NCBI RefSeq assembly: GCF_900106035.1
Contig: NZ_FNUC01000003.1
Location: 1,302,001 to 1,366,000, forward strand
From: Jiangella alba
GTDB lineage: Bacteria > Actinomycetota > Actinomycetes > Jiangellales > Jiangellaceae
Length of the DNA: 64,000 bases
Direction: 5' to 3'
Shown: positions 1 to 7,933 of the stretch, one piece after another
How the letters are laid out: the number at the start of each line of letters is the position of its first letter
Numbering within the stretch: the first letter of the stretch is position 1
Notes under the pieces: model-generated
The model's input: only the letters and a program-made list of their open reading frames with translations
What the model was told of the DNA's origin: nothing
The model's database searches: none
Program-made: the position numbers and the translations under genes

Positions 1-514
1 CCAGCCGCAGCCGCGCGTCGAGGTTCGACAGCGGCTCGTCGAACAGGAACACGTCGGGCTTGCTGGCGACGGCGCGCGCGAGGGCCACGCGCTGCTGCTG
101 CCCGCCGGACAGCTGGCCGGGCCGGCGCGCCGTCAGCCCGCCCAGGGACAGCCCGGCAGCGACGTCTTCGGCGGTGGCCAGCCGCGACGACCGGTCCACC
201 TTCTGGATCTTCAGCGGGTAGGCGATGTTGTCCGCGACGGTCATGTGCGGGAACAGCGCGTAGTCCTGGAACACCATCGCGACGCGGCGCTCGCCGGGCG
301 GCAGCGTCGTCACGTCCCGCGACCCGATGGACAGGCCGCCGGCCGTCGCCGTCTCCAGCCCGGCGATCGTGCGCAGCAGTGTCGTCTTGCCGCAGCCGGA
401 CGGGCCGAGCAGCGCGAAGAACTCGCCGTCCTCGATGGTGAGGTCGAGCCCGTCGACGGCGCGGACGCCGCCCGGGTACTCCTTGACCAGTTCGTGCGTG
501 GTGATCGCCGCCAT
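1..514 (-). CDS. Sugar ABC transporter ATP-binding protein (MalK/UgpC type), 3' part cut by window
   Basis: This is the N-terminal ~171 residues of a cytoplasmic ATPase that powers a carbohydrate importer. It begins [17 protein letters not shown] Walker A motif GPSGCGKTT, a Q-loop in [11 protein letters not shown], the signature [14 protein letters not shown] and a Walker B ending [11 protein letters not shown] can be read in order, matching the CUT1 family. The ATG overlaps the TGA of the upstream permease (ATGA), so it is the last gene of a four-gene operon. The C-terminal regulatory (TOBE) domain lies beyond the window. The sugar transported cannot be told. Confidence 0.93.
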   Translation of the reverse strand, partial: MAAITTHELVKEYPGGVRAVDGLDLTIEDGEFFALLGPSGCGKTTLLRTIAGLETATAGGLSIGSRDVTTLPPGERRVAMVFQDYALFPHMTVADNIAYPLKIQKVDRSSRLATAEDVAAGLSLGGLTARRPGQLSGGQQQRVALARAVASKPDVFLFDEPLSNLDARLRL

Positions 515-1335
515 CAGCGCTTGATCCCTCCGTGGAAGCGGAAGCCGTACCGGCGGTTCACGAACAGGTACATGAGCACCACCGGTATGGAGAAGAGCAG
601 GGAGAACGTGGAGATCAGGGCGAGGTTGGGCTGCCCGCCCTCGGTGTAGAAGGTGAACATGACGACGGCGGCCGGCTGCCGGTCGGGGGAGCGGAGCAGG
701 ATGAACGGCACCAGGAAGTTGCCCCACACCTGCACCACGGCCCAGACGGCGATCGTGGCCAGCCCGGGCCGCGCGATCGGGACCACGACGTGCCGCAGGA
801 TCTGCAGCGACGACGCGCCGAACACCCGCGCCGACTCCTCGTAGGAGCGCGGCGTCGAGTCCATGAAGTCCTTCAGGATGAAGATCGCCGTCGGCAGCAG
901 CCCGCCGGTCAGCACCAGCACGACGCCGAGCTGCCGGTCGATCAGCCCCAGCTCCGTCATCAGCAGGAACGTCGGCACCATGGCCGCCGTCCCGGTGACG
1001 ATCGACGACAGCAGGAGCAGCAGGTAGAGCAGCGTGTCGCGGCCGGGGATGCGGACCCGGGACAGCGCGTACGACGCCAGCGCGGCCAGCACGAGCGTGA
1101 TCGCCATCGTCCCGGCTGCGATGATCACGGAGTTGCCGAGCGACCGCATCGCGTACGGGTTGTCCCACAGCGTGCGGAAGTTCTCCAGCGTGAAGTCCGG
1201 CAGCGACACCTGCACCGACGGCGCGGCGTCGAACGGCGCCGTCAGCAGCCACAGCAGCGGCAGCGCGAAGAACACGAACACGAAGCCGATGAACACGTAC
1301 CTGCCGACGGTTCCCAGCGCCTCACGAACCGTCAT
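514..1335 (-). CDS. Carbohydrate ABC transporter permease, MalG type
   Basis: This 273-aa inner-membrane permease has about six hydrophobic segments. The first (after residue ~12) starts YVFIGFVFVFFALPLLWLL. The conserved cytoplasmic EAA loop near residues 165-190 (SYEESARVFGASSLQILRHV) contacts the ATPase. The C-terminus RYGFRFHGGIKR is basic, as usual for MalG-type CUT1 subunits. It overlaps the MalF-type gene by 4 bp at its start and the ATPase by 3 bp at its end, so it is tightly coupled. The substrate is unknown. Confidence 0.93.
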   Translation of the reverse strand: MTVREALGTVGRYVFIGFVFVFFALPLLWLLTAPFDAAPSVQVSLPDFTLENFRTLWDNPYAMRSLGNSVIIAAGTMAITLVLAALASYALSRVRIPGRDTLLYLLLLLSSIVTGTAAMVPTFLLMTELGLIDRQLGVVLVLTGGLLPTAIFILKDFMDSTPRSYEESARVFGASSLQILRHVVVPIARPGLATIAVWAVVQVWGNFLVPFILLRSPDRQPAAVVMFTFYTEGGQPNLALISTFSLLFSIPVVLMYLFVNRRYGFRFHGGIKR

Positions 1336-2291
1336 GACCGGCGCTCCCTCAGCAGTCGCAGGTACACCGACGCCACGATCAGGTTGATGATGATCATGAT
1401 CAGCGAGAGTGCGGCGCCCTCACCGAGCGCGCCGTCGCGCAGCGCCACCCGGTAGATGTAGATGCCGAGGATCTCGGTGCGTCCCTGCGGCCCGCCCGCG
1501 GTGATCAGGTACGGCGCGAACACGTTGAACGTCCACAGCGTGATCAGCAGCGTGTTGGTGAGGATGTGGCCGCGGATGTTCGGCAGGACGACGTCGCGCA
1601 GCGTCGCGAAGGTGCCGGCGCCGGCCATCTTCGCCGTCTCGAACTGCGACGGCGGCACCGACGCCAGCGCCGAGCTGAACAGCAGCATCGAGAACGCGGT
1701 GCCGTTCCAGATGTTGAAGACGATGATCGACTGCATCGGGTACTCGAGCAGCCACGCCGTGCCGTCGGTGCCGAGCAGCGCGTTCAACGTGCCCTCGCGC
1801 CGGTCCAGCAGCGCCAGCCACAGGAACGCGACGACCGACGCCGGGATGATCCACGCCAACAGGACCACGGTCTCGAGCACCGAGCGCACGGCGGGCCGCA
1901 GGCGGCGCGCCGTCCACGCCAGCGCGAAGCCGAGGATCGACTGCCCGATGATCGCGGAGAAGAACACGAACGCCAGCGTCAGCATCAGCGAGTTGCGGAA
2001 CGCCGGGTCGCTCAGCGCGTCGGTGTAGTTCTCGGTGCCGACGAACTCCGGCTCGGCCGCGGCGATGCCGGTCAGCCGCCAGTTGGTCAGCCCCAGGTAG
2101 AGCGTCCAGATCGCCGGGAAGACCAGGAAGACCGCGACGACCAGCAGTGCCGGCGCGACGAACCCGGTGGCCCGCCAGCGCCCGAGCCCGGCGGCGTCAC
2201 CGTCGTCGACCGCGCGGGCCCGGCGGGCACGACCCTCCGGAGAGGGCGCGCCCGCCGGGTCGACGTCAGTCGGCGATGGAACCGTCGTCAC
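1332..2291 (-). CDS. Carbohydrate ABC transporter permease, MalF type
   Basis: This 319-aa permease is the partner of the MalG-type subunit. A ~45-residue polar N-terminus rich in Pro, Ala and Arg precedes the first membrane segment (FVAPALLVVAVFLVFPAIW). The EAA loop near residue 217 (FETAKMAGAGTFATLRDVVL) fits the family. The chosen ATG lies inside the 3' end of the solute-binding protein gene (26-bp overlap). A start nearer the first membrane segment is possible because the N-terminal tail is not conserved in such proteins. It belongs to the same operon as its neighbours. Confidence 0.9.
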   Translation of the reverse strand: MTTVPSPTDVDPAGAPSPEGRARRARAVDDGDAAGLGRWRATGFVAPALLVVAVFLVFPAIWTLYLGLTNWRLTGIAAAEPEFVGTENYTDALSDPAFRNSLMLTLAFVFFSAIIGQSILGFALAWTARRLRPAVRSVLETVVLLAWIIPASVVAFLWLALLDRREGTLNALLGTDGTAWLLEYPMQSIIVFNIWNGTAFSMLLFSSALASVPPSQFETAKMAGAGTFATLRDVVLPNIRGHILTNTLLITLWTFNVFAPYLITAGGPQGRTEILGIYIYRVALRDGALGEGAALSLIMIIINLIVASVYLRLLRERRS

Positions 2292-3690
2292 CGACGATGC
2301 CCTCCAGTTCGCTCTGGTAGGCCGACGCCGCGTCCTCGGCGGACGTGCCGGACGCCACCGCCGCGGTGGCGTTCTGCAGCGCCACCGACACCTGCGGGTA
2401 GATCGCGAGCGCCGGGCGGTAGGCCGTGATCGGCAGCACGTCCGAGGCGATGAACTCCATCAGCGGGTCGCCGGCCAGGGCCTGCGCGTTGACGTCGTCG
2501 CGCGGGGTGATGCGCGCGCCGGCGGTGCTGATCAGCGCCTCGAACGCCTCGGGCGAGTTCATGAACGCGAGCAGCTCCCACGCCTGCTGCGGGAACTCGG
2601 TGTTCGGGTTGATGACGCGGCCGGTGCCGCCGGACATGCTGACGAAGTCCTGGCCGTTCAGGCCGGCGCCGGGCTCGCGGGCCGGGATCTTCGCCCAGCC
2701 GACGACCTCGTCGCGGTTCGCCATCGGCGCGATGCCGCCGTCGGGGTTGATGACCGAACGCCACAGGTAGTCGCTCTCGATCAGCATGCCCAGCTGGCCG
2801 GACGCGAACAGCTGGAAGGAGGTGTCGCGGCCCTGGGCCTCCTGCTGCAGCAGCGGGTCGCCGAGCGCTTCGTCGCCGTAGACCTGGCCGTAGAAGTCGA
2901 GCACCTCGGTGACGCCGTCGGTCGCGCCGGTCCAGGTGTCGTCGGCCCAGACCTGCTCGCCGGTGCCGGCCAGCAGCGGCAGGAAGCCCTGCATCGTCGT
3001 CGCCTCGCCCATCGGGACGCCGGCGTTGATCTGCAGCGGGGTGACGCCGTCGAGCTGCTTGAGCGCCCGCGCGGCCTCCAGGATCTCGTCCCAGCTGGTG
3101 GGCTGCCAGTCCTCCGGTAGCCCGGCCTGCGCGAACAGGTCCTTGTTGAAGTAGATGACGCGGCCGTCGGTGCCGACAGGGATGCCGTAGGCCTGGCCGT
3201 CGAACGACATCGCCTGCTGGACGGCGTCCGGGATCTGGTCCCAGCCGTCCCAGTCGTCGACGGCGTCGCCCGCGACGTCGGTGAGCGGGGTGATGTAGCC
3301 GGCCTCGGCGAACTCGCCGGTCCAGATGCCGTCGATGCTGATGATGTCGCCGCCACCGCCGGACTGCAGGTCGAGGGCGATCTTGGTCTTGTAGTCCTCG
3401 TCGTCGACGCCGTTCTCCTCGAACTCGACGGTGACGTCGACGCCCTTCTCCTCCTGCATGGCGGTGAACTCGGGGATCACGTAGTCGGTGATCCACGCCG
3501 CGCCTTCGGAGTTCTTGCCGCCGGCGATGGCGTTGTCGGTGATGGTCAGTGTGACCTCGGTGGCCTCGGCGTTCTGCGAGGGGTCGCCGCCCGCGGAGCC
3601 TCCGCCGTCGTCGTCGCCACCGCACGCCGCCAGGACGAGCGCCGCCGCGAGCAGGCCGGCCGTGCCGCCGAGCCCGGTGTTGATCCTCAT
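2266..3690 (-). CDS. Extracellular sugar-binding lipoprotein of the ABC importer
   Basis: This 474-aa substrate-binding protein is the first gene of the operon. The N-terminus is a lipoprotein signal: Arg2, a hydrophobic stretch, then the lipobox LAAC with Cys23, followed by a Gly/Asp-rich linker. The mature part fits the SBP_bac_1 fold, with YGIPVGTDGRVIYFNKDLF around residue 168 and an aromatic-rich pocket region. It would be anchored outside the membrane and deliver a sugar or oligosaccharide to the permeases. The divergent GntR regulator at 3872 and the GGTCTAGACC palindrome upstream suggest substrate-controlled expression. Confidence 0.93.
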   Translation of the reverse strand: MRINTGLGGTAGLLAAALVLAACGGDDDGGGSAGGDPSQNAEATEVTLTITDNAIAGGKNSEGAAWITDYVIPEFTAMQEEKGVDVTVEFEENGVDDEDYKTKIALDLQSGGGGDIISIDGIWTGEFAEAGYITPLTDVAGDAVDDWDGWDQIPDAVQQAMSFDGQAYGIPVGTDGRVIYFNKDLFAQAGLPEDWQPTSWDEILEAARALKQLDGVTPLQINAGVPMGEATTMQGFLPLLAGTGEQVWADDTWTGATDGVTEVLDFYGQVYGDEALGDPLLQQEAQGRDTSFQLFASGQLGMLIESDYLWRSVINPDGGIAPMANRDEVVGWAKIPAREPGAGLNGQDFVSMSGGTGRVINPNTEFPQQAWELLAFMNSPEAFEALISTAGARITPRDDVNAQALAGDPLMEFIASDVLPITAYRPALAIYPQVSVALQNATAAVASGTSAEDAASAYQSELEGIVGDDGSIAD

Positions 3691-3752
3691 CGATCCCTCC
3701 AGAGCAACCGAACCTCGATGTCCGGCTGTCAGATTGTCATGACTTCCTGATG

Positions 3753-3764
3753 AGGTCTAGACCT
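3753..3764. promoter_or_regulatory. Palindromic operator AGGTCTAGACCT, GntR/HutC type
   Basis: This perfect 12-bp palindrome lies 62 bp upstream of the binding-protein gene and 107 bp upstream of the divergent GntR gene. GGTCTAGACC is the core of operators known for HutC-subfamily GntR proteins such as DasR. Binding by the adjacent regulator is inferred. Confidence 0.6.
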
Positions 3765-3795
3765 TCTGTGAGCTGTGACCTCACTGGGACCTCAG

Positions 3796-3807
3796 GTGAC
3801 CGGTCAC
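3796..3807. promoter_or_regulatory. Second palindrome GTGACCGGTCAC between the importer and its regulator
   Basis: This perfect 12-bp inverted repeat sits 31 bp from the first site in the same divergent intergenic region and is nearer the GntR gene. A -10-like TAACAT (3832-3837) lies downstream toward that gene, so the palindrome could serve autoregulation. It differs in sequence from the first operator. Confidence 0.4.
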
Positions 3808-3871
3808 ACGAGCCGCGCCATAAATGTCCTAACATACTGACGTACGCAGCAGCGAGGCGAGGGGGTACGGC

Positions 3872-4615
3872 GTGACCGAGGGGATCCCGGAGCTCGTGGT
3901 CGACCGCACCAGTCCGGTGCCGCTGTACTTCCAGGTGGCGCAACATCTGGAGCAGCTGATCGAGTCCGGCGCGTATCCGCCCGGCACCCGGCTCGACAAC
4001 GAGATCCAGCTGGCCGACCAGCTCGGTCTGTCCCGCCCGACCATGCGCCGCGCCATCGAGTACCTCGTCGACCGCGGCCTGCTGGTGCGCAAGCGCGGCG
4101 TCGGCACCCAGGTGGTGCAGCCCAAGGTGCGCCGCCCGGTCGAGCTGTCCAGCCTGTACGACGACCTCACCGCGGCCGGCAAGCACCCGCACACCGAGAT
4201 TCTGTCGTTCGAGGTGCAGGAGCCGAGCGAGGTGGTGGCCGAGGCGCTCGGCCTGGCCGCCGGCGACACCGTCTACGCCGTCCGCCGGCTGCGCTTCACC
4301 GGCGACGAGCCGCTGTCGATCATGAGCAACTACGTGCCCACGGCCATCGTCCGGCTCGACGCCGAGTCGCTGGAACGGACCGGCCTGTACGCCGTCATCC
4401 GCGCCGCCGGCGTCAACCTCAAGATCGCCACCCAGACCATCGGCGGACGGGCGGCGCGGGCGGCGGAGGCGCGGCTGCTCGGCGAGCACTCCGGCGCGCC
4501 GCTGCTCACCATGACCCGCATCGCCTACGACGAGACCGGCCGCGCCGTCGAGTACGGCGCGCACCTCTACCGGGCGTCGATGTACACGTTCGAGCTGACG
4601 CTGACGACCACCTAG
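3872..4615 (+). CDS. GntR-family regulator (HutC subfamily, UTRA domain)
   Basis: This 247-aa repressor has an N-terminal winged helix (residues ~12-75; VPLYFQVAQHLEQLIESG, then TRLDNEIQLADQLGLSRPTM, RRAIEYLVDRGLLVR) and a C-terminal UTRA effector domain (~95-240). Such proteins release DNA when they bind a sugar phosphate or similar metabolite. It starts with GTG and is divergent from the sugar importer operon, which it probably controls through the palindromes in between. It ends in AYDETGRAVEYGAHLYRASMY-type sequence typical of UTRA proteins. Confidence 0.92.
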   Translation: MTEGIPELVVDRTSPVPLYFQVAQHLEQLIESGAYPPGTRLDNEIQLADQLGLSRPTMRRAIEYLVDRGLLVRKRGVGTQVVQPKVRRPVELSSLYDDLTAAGKHPHTEILSFEVQEPSEVVAEALGLAAGDTVYAVRRLRFTGDEPLSIMSNYVPTAIVRLDAESLERTGLYAVIRAAGVNLKIATQTIGGRAARAAEARLLGEHSGAPLLTMTRIAYDETGRAVEYGAHLYRASMYTFELTLTTT

Positions 4616-4693
4616 CGTCCGGCGCCCCGCCGGTCCGGGGGTGTTGGTGCGTGGCGCGGTGACAAGAGCGCCAACGGTTGGCGTTGGTGTCAA

Positions 4694-4730
4694 CCCGCCG
4701 GGACAGCCCCCGCTGGGCGGGGTCGGCGGG
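4694..4730. terminator. Bidirectional hairpin between convergent genes
   Basis: Outer arms CCCGCCG (4694-4700) and CGGCGGG (4724-4730) enclose an inner stem CCCCGC/GCGGGG (4708-4713/4717-4722). It lies between the converging ends of the GntR gene (4615) and the gene ending at 4749. There is no clear T-run, as is common in high-GC actinobacteria. Confidence 0.5.
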
Positions 4731-4748
4731 TCCCGCCTCGTCCCGGCG

Positions 4749-5891
4749 TCAGCGCGGCCGCTCCTGCAGGCGGTCCAGCAGGTCGGGGGCGAGCGCGCCG
4801 AACCCGGTCGAGGCCCAGGGCTCGACGCCGGCGTCCATGTAGTGGACGACGGTGTCGCCGGTGGGGAGGTCGAGGATCTCCGGTTCGCGCCGCTTCCCGA
4901 GGTCGCGACGGCAGGCGCCGCAGCAGGGCACGTCGCGCGTTCCCGCCGAGGTCTTCCACGAGGCCTTCGTCGTCGCCGGGCCGTGCAGGGGGTTGAAGAA
5001 GCAGGCCGCCGCGGGCGTCCACGACCGGCCGTCGGCGGCGGCGCTGAGCGCGTCGTCGCCGCGGCGGGCCAGCACCAGGGCGCCGATCGAGTCGGCCGCC
5101 GCCTCGGAGCGGTCCAGGATCGCCGTCGCCGCCTGGTAGTGGTCCAGCGCGGCCGCCCAGGTGGCGCCGTCGTCGCCGTGCTCGATCTCCAGCGCCTGGA
5201 TGCGCTCGCCCAGCGCGGCGGTCTCGGTCTCGGCCCGGCGCCGCCAGTCGCGGGTCTGCGCCGACGAGATGCGGCGCAGCGCCCGCCGCTTCAGCGCGAC
5301 CTCGCCGCGCGGCCTACGCCGCCGCAGCAGGATCGCGGCGACGACGACGGCCAGCGCGATGCCGAGGCCGATCGCGACCGGCGGATCCATCCCGAGGACC
5401 TGCGACGAGTCGTCGCCGGTGCTCGTGCCCGTCTCGGTCCGCTCCGGGAACTGCTCTTCGTACTGCTGCTCGGCCTCGCCGCTGGCGAAGACCTTGACGG
5501 TCTCGATGACCTGGAGCCCGAGGTCGCTCGGGTACTTGTCGCCGGCGACGTATGTGGCCAGCGCGTCCTCGTTGTTCGTCACCGCGTTGTACTTGGTCGA
5601 CTCGACCCGCCACTCGTCCGACCCGGAGTGCTGCGCGACGAAGTAGACGCCGTCCTCGTCGAACTGGTTGTGGACCAGCGACACCAGCTGGTTGCCGGAC
5701 ACATCGGAGTCGTATCTCAGCGGCACGACCAGCACGAACACCGGCTGGGCGGCGTCGTCGACCAGAGCGGTCAGCTCGGACAGCTGCTCCGCGGACAAGT
5801 ACTCGGCGAGGGACGGGTCGACGTGCACGCCGTCGTCGGCGAGGTCGGCCGCGATGGCCGCCGCGTCGGGCTCGTAGGCGACGTCGCTCAT
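4749..5891 (-). CDS. Uncharacterised membrane protein with C-terminal CFFNPLHG/CxxC module
   Basis: This 380-aa protein is the last of three related leftward genes. Residues ~1-185 form a domain beginning near VHVDPSLAEYL with a beta-strand VFVLVVPL, shared in outline with the two upstream proteins. One membrane segment follows at ~205-225 (IGLGIALAVVVAAILL, then RRRRPRG), then a charged, probably helical cytoplasmic stretch. A C-terminal module carries CFFNPLHG, CGAC and TGFGAL, also present in the 423-aa paralog at 6532-7803, and looks like a small metal site. No signal peptide is seen ahead of the N-domain with the chosen ATG. That ATG overlaps the previous stop (ATGA). The open frame runs further upstream but only as antisense-like, Arg-rich sequence. 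Function unknown. Confidence 0.75.
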   Translation of the reverse strand: MSDVAYEPDAAAIAADLADDGVHVDPSLAEYLSAEQLSELTALVDDAAQPVFVLVVPLRYDSDVSGNQLVSLVHNQFDEDGVYFVAQHSGSDEWRVESTKYNAVTNNEDALATYVAGDKYPSDLGLQVIETVKVFASGEAEQQYEEQFPERTETGTSTGDDSSQVLGMDPPVAIGLGIALAVVVAAILLRRRRPRGEVALKRRALRRISSAQTRDWRRRAETETAALGERIQALEIEHGDDGATWAAALDHYQAATAILDRSEAAADSIGALVLARRGDDALSAAADGRSWTPAAACFFNPLHGPATTKASWKTSAGTRDVPCCGACRRDLGKRREPEILDLPTGDTVVHYMDAGVEPWASTGFGALAPDLLDRLQERPR

Positions 5892-6535
5892 GCCGCCGCC
5901 GCCCTCCGATGCCGCGCGAACGCCCACACGCCCAGCCCGAGCAGTCCCGCGCCGACGCCGCTGAAGCCGCCGATGAGCAGGCCGGCGGCGATGGTGCCGC
6001 CGGTGCCGCCCCAGTAGTGGCTGCCGGTGTCCTCGCCCACCTCGTACTCCCGCCCGTCGTTCTCGTCGATCGCCTGCAGCACCGCCGCCGCCTCGGTCTG
6101 CGTCGTATCGTCGACTGCGGAGTAGATGGAGTAATGCTCGCCCTCGATGCCGACGTCGCTGGTGTAGAGCTCCACGCCGGGGTCGACCTGAATGTACAGC
6201 CCGTGCCGTCCGGTGAGGTCGCCGATGCGATGCAGCACGTCGGACGGCGAGCCGTAGCCGGCCTCGCGGGTGGCCGGCCACACGACGACGAAGACCTGCG
6301 GGTCGGACGCGGCGGCCGCCGCCTCCAGCTGGGCCAGCTCGGCGTCGGTGTACGTGTCCGCGGCGCTCGGGTCGACGTAGACGTGCGCGTCGCCGAGCAC
6401 GTCCGCCGCGGCCCGCGCCCGCTCGGGCACCGGCCGCTCCGGCACGACGTCGGGCGTCGCCAGCCACCAGGCGAGGGCGCCGCCGCCGGCCGCGACGACC
6501 AGCGTGATCAGCAGTCCCGCGATCCACCGTCTCAT
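5888..6535 (-). CDS. Uncharacterised membrane protein, middle gene of the trio
   Basis: This 215-aa protein starts MRRWIAGLLITLVVAAGGG, a signal anchor or signal peptide. The extracytoplasmic domain (~30-170) includes VYVDPSAADTYTDAELAQLE and VFVVVWPAT, matching the same positions in the neighbouring genes. A C-terminal Gly-rich membrane segment (~175-205) ends in a basic tail RHRRAAAA. It lacks the CFxNPLHG/CxxC module of the flanking paralogs. The start overlaps the upstream TGA and the end overlaps the downstream ATG, so the three genes are translationally coupled. The fold of the N-domain recalls TPM-like domains, but this is a guess. Confidence 0.78.
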   Translation of the reverse strand: MRRWIAGLLITLVVAAGGGALAWWLATPDVVPERPVPERARAAADVLGDAHVYVDPSAADTYTDAELAQLEAAAAASDPQVFVVVWPATREAGYGSPSDVLHRIGDLTGRHGLYIQVDPGVELYTSDVGIEGEHYSIYSAVDDTTQTEAAAVLQAIDENDGREYEVGEDTGSHYWGGTGGTIAAGLLIGGFSGVGAGLLGLGVWAFARHRRAAAA

Positions 6536-7803
6536 CGGCGCGCGCTCCGATCGTCGAGGACCTGGGCGGCGAGGTCGCCGACCAGCGCGCCGAACCCGGT
6601 CCGGGCCCACACGGTGGACGTCTCGACGTACGGCGCCCAGCCGCGCAGCCGCCGACGGACCGCCAGGAACCGGTCCTGGGTGCGGCTGCAGTCGCGGCAC
6701 ACCGGCGCGTCGATGGACGAGCCGTCGATGCGGACGGTGGCGCGCGCCTCGCCGTGCAGGGGGTTGATGAAGCACGGCCGGTACGGATCGCGCTTCGGCG
6801 CCGTGGCCCGCTCGGTCTCGCGGACGGCGACCGCCGCCAGCACCGTCGCACCGACCGCGTCGAGCGGGTCGCCGGTGGCGAGCACGAGGTCGCCCGCCTC
6901 GACGGCGTCGGCCGCGGCCGTGCCGGCGGGTGAGGTCAGCTGCTCCGGCGACAGCCCGGCCAGCCGACGCCGCGCGTCGTCGAGCTGCCGCGTGGCCGTG
7001 GCGGCGACGCCGCCGGGCACCGCGGACGTGGTAGGCATGGCCCGCCCGGCCCGGGTGGGGCCCACCCTACGGGCGGGCACCGACACACTCGCCGACCCGG
7101 ACCGCCGTCCCGCGGCGCCCCGGCCGGTCGCGGGCTTGGCCCGGAGCACGACCGGCGTGATGATCGCCCCGGCGACCAGCAGCCCGAACGTCGTGGCGAG
7201 CAGCGCCACCCAGCGGCCGGCCGCCTTGTCGGCGCGGTCGTAGTCGGTCTCGGCGACGAACGCCCACGGCTGGGCCGCGTAGTCGTCGACGAGGGAGTCG
7301 GGCAGCTCGTCCAGGGGCGCGGCCGCCCAGCGCACCGTCAGCACCGCCTCGAACAGCGCCGACGCGCGCGGGTACTCGCCCGCCGCGTTCGACTCGGCCC
7401 GTTCGATCGCGAACGCGACCGGCGCGGTGTAGGCCTCGTCGAGCTCGCCGCCGCCCCACGACCGGGTGTAGGCGATGCCCTCGCGGAACTCGACGTGGTA
7501 GAGCCCGTCGCCGAGCTCGGCGCGGAACAGCGCGGCCGCCTGCTCCGACACCGAGTCGGTGCCGGCGAGGTCGGTCGGGGTGTCGGCCAGCACGACGTAC
7601 ACCGGCACGCCGGCGTCCTCGGCGGCCTCGGTGAGCAGGTCGTGCGCCGCGGCGGAGTCGCCCATGGCCATGGACGGTTCCACCAGGATCGGGTCGGCGC
7701 GCAACTGCTCGATCATCGCGTCGACGGTGCCGGCAGGCGGCTCGGCGGGTGCCCCCAGGAGCAAGGCAGCGGCAGCCAGGGACGGGAGTAGGGGCACCGG
7801 CAC
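6532..7803 (-). CDS. Uncharacterised secreted/membrane protein with C-terminal CFINPLHG/CxxC module
   Basis: This 423-aa protein is the first gene of the trio. It has a signal peptide (MPVPLLPSLAAAALLLGAPA), an extracytoplasmic domain with VYVVLADTPTDLAG, a membrane segment near residue 205 (VALLATTFGLLVAGAIITPVVL) and a basic cytoplasmic part. The C-terminal module has CFINPLHG, CRDC and TGFGALV, the same order as in the protein at 4749-5891. This suggests a receptor-like layout with an outer sensor domain and a Cys-based inner domain. Its promoter faces the drrA-like gene across the repeats at 7829-7880. No database family could be named with confidence. Confidence 0.78.
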   Translation of the reverse strand: MPVPLLPSLAAAALLLGAPAEPPAGTVDAMIEQLRADPILVEPSMAMGDSAAAHDLLTEAAEDAGVPVYVVLADTPTDLAGTDSVSEQAAALFRAELGDGLYHVEFREGIAYTRSWGGGELDEAYTAPVAFAIERAESNAAGEYPRASALFEAVLTVRWAAAPLDELPDSLVDDYAAQPWAFVAETDYDRADKAAGRWVALLATTFGLLVAGAIITPVVLRAKPATGRGAAGRRSGSASVSVPARRVGPTRAGRAMPTTSAVPGGVAATATRQLDDARRRLAGLSPEQLTSPAGTAAADAVEAGDLVLATGDPLDAVGATVLAAVAVRETERATAPKRDPYRPCFINPLHGEARATVRIDGSSIDAPVCRDCSRTQDRFLAVRRRLRGWAPYVETSTVWARTGFGALVGDLAAQVLDDRSARR

Positions 7804-7828
7804 AGCCTACTGACCTCGGCACACATCC

Positions 7829-7880
7829 GTGTCAGCGGCCGTATCAGCGCCGTGTCAGCGCGGTCTCACGGCCGCGTCAG
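7829..7880 (+). promoter_or_regulatory. Five phased heptamer repeats, candidate SARP binding site
   Basis: The heptamers GTGTCAG (7829), GTATCAG (7841), GTGTCAG (7852), GTCTCAC (7863) and GCGTCAG (7874) lie 12, 11, 11 and 11 bp apart. They sit about 50 bp upstream of the drrA-type start. SARP regulators are known to bind direct heptamer repeats with an 11-bp period just upstream of the -10 box. A SARP/AfsR-type gene lies directly after this exporter, which makes it the natural candidate ligand. Confidence 0.55.
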
Positions 7881-7933
7881 GACCCGGACCCAGAGTGGTC
7901 ACATCGGCACCGAAGACCACGAAACGAGGAGCC

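Noticed and set aside
4669-4683. Palindrome CGCCAAC-G-GTTGGCG as an operator
   Set aside because: It lies between two gene ends with no promoter nearby; it is more likely part of the termination region.
5892-6851. Upstream extension of the frame of the 380-aa protein to 700 aa
   Set aside because: The added part is Arg-rich antisense-like sequence over two better genes; the ATGA overlap at 5888-5891 gives a natural start.
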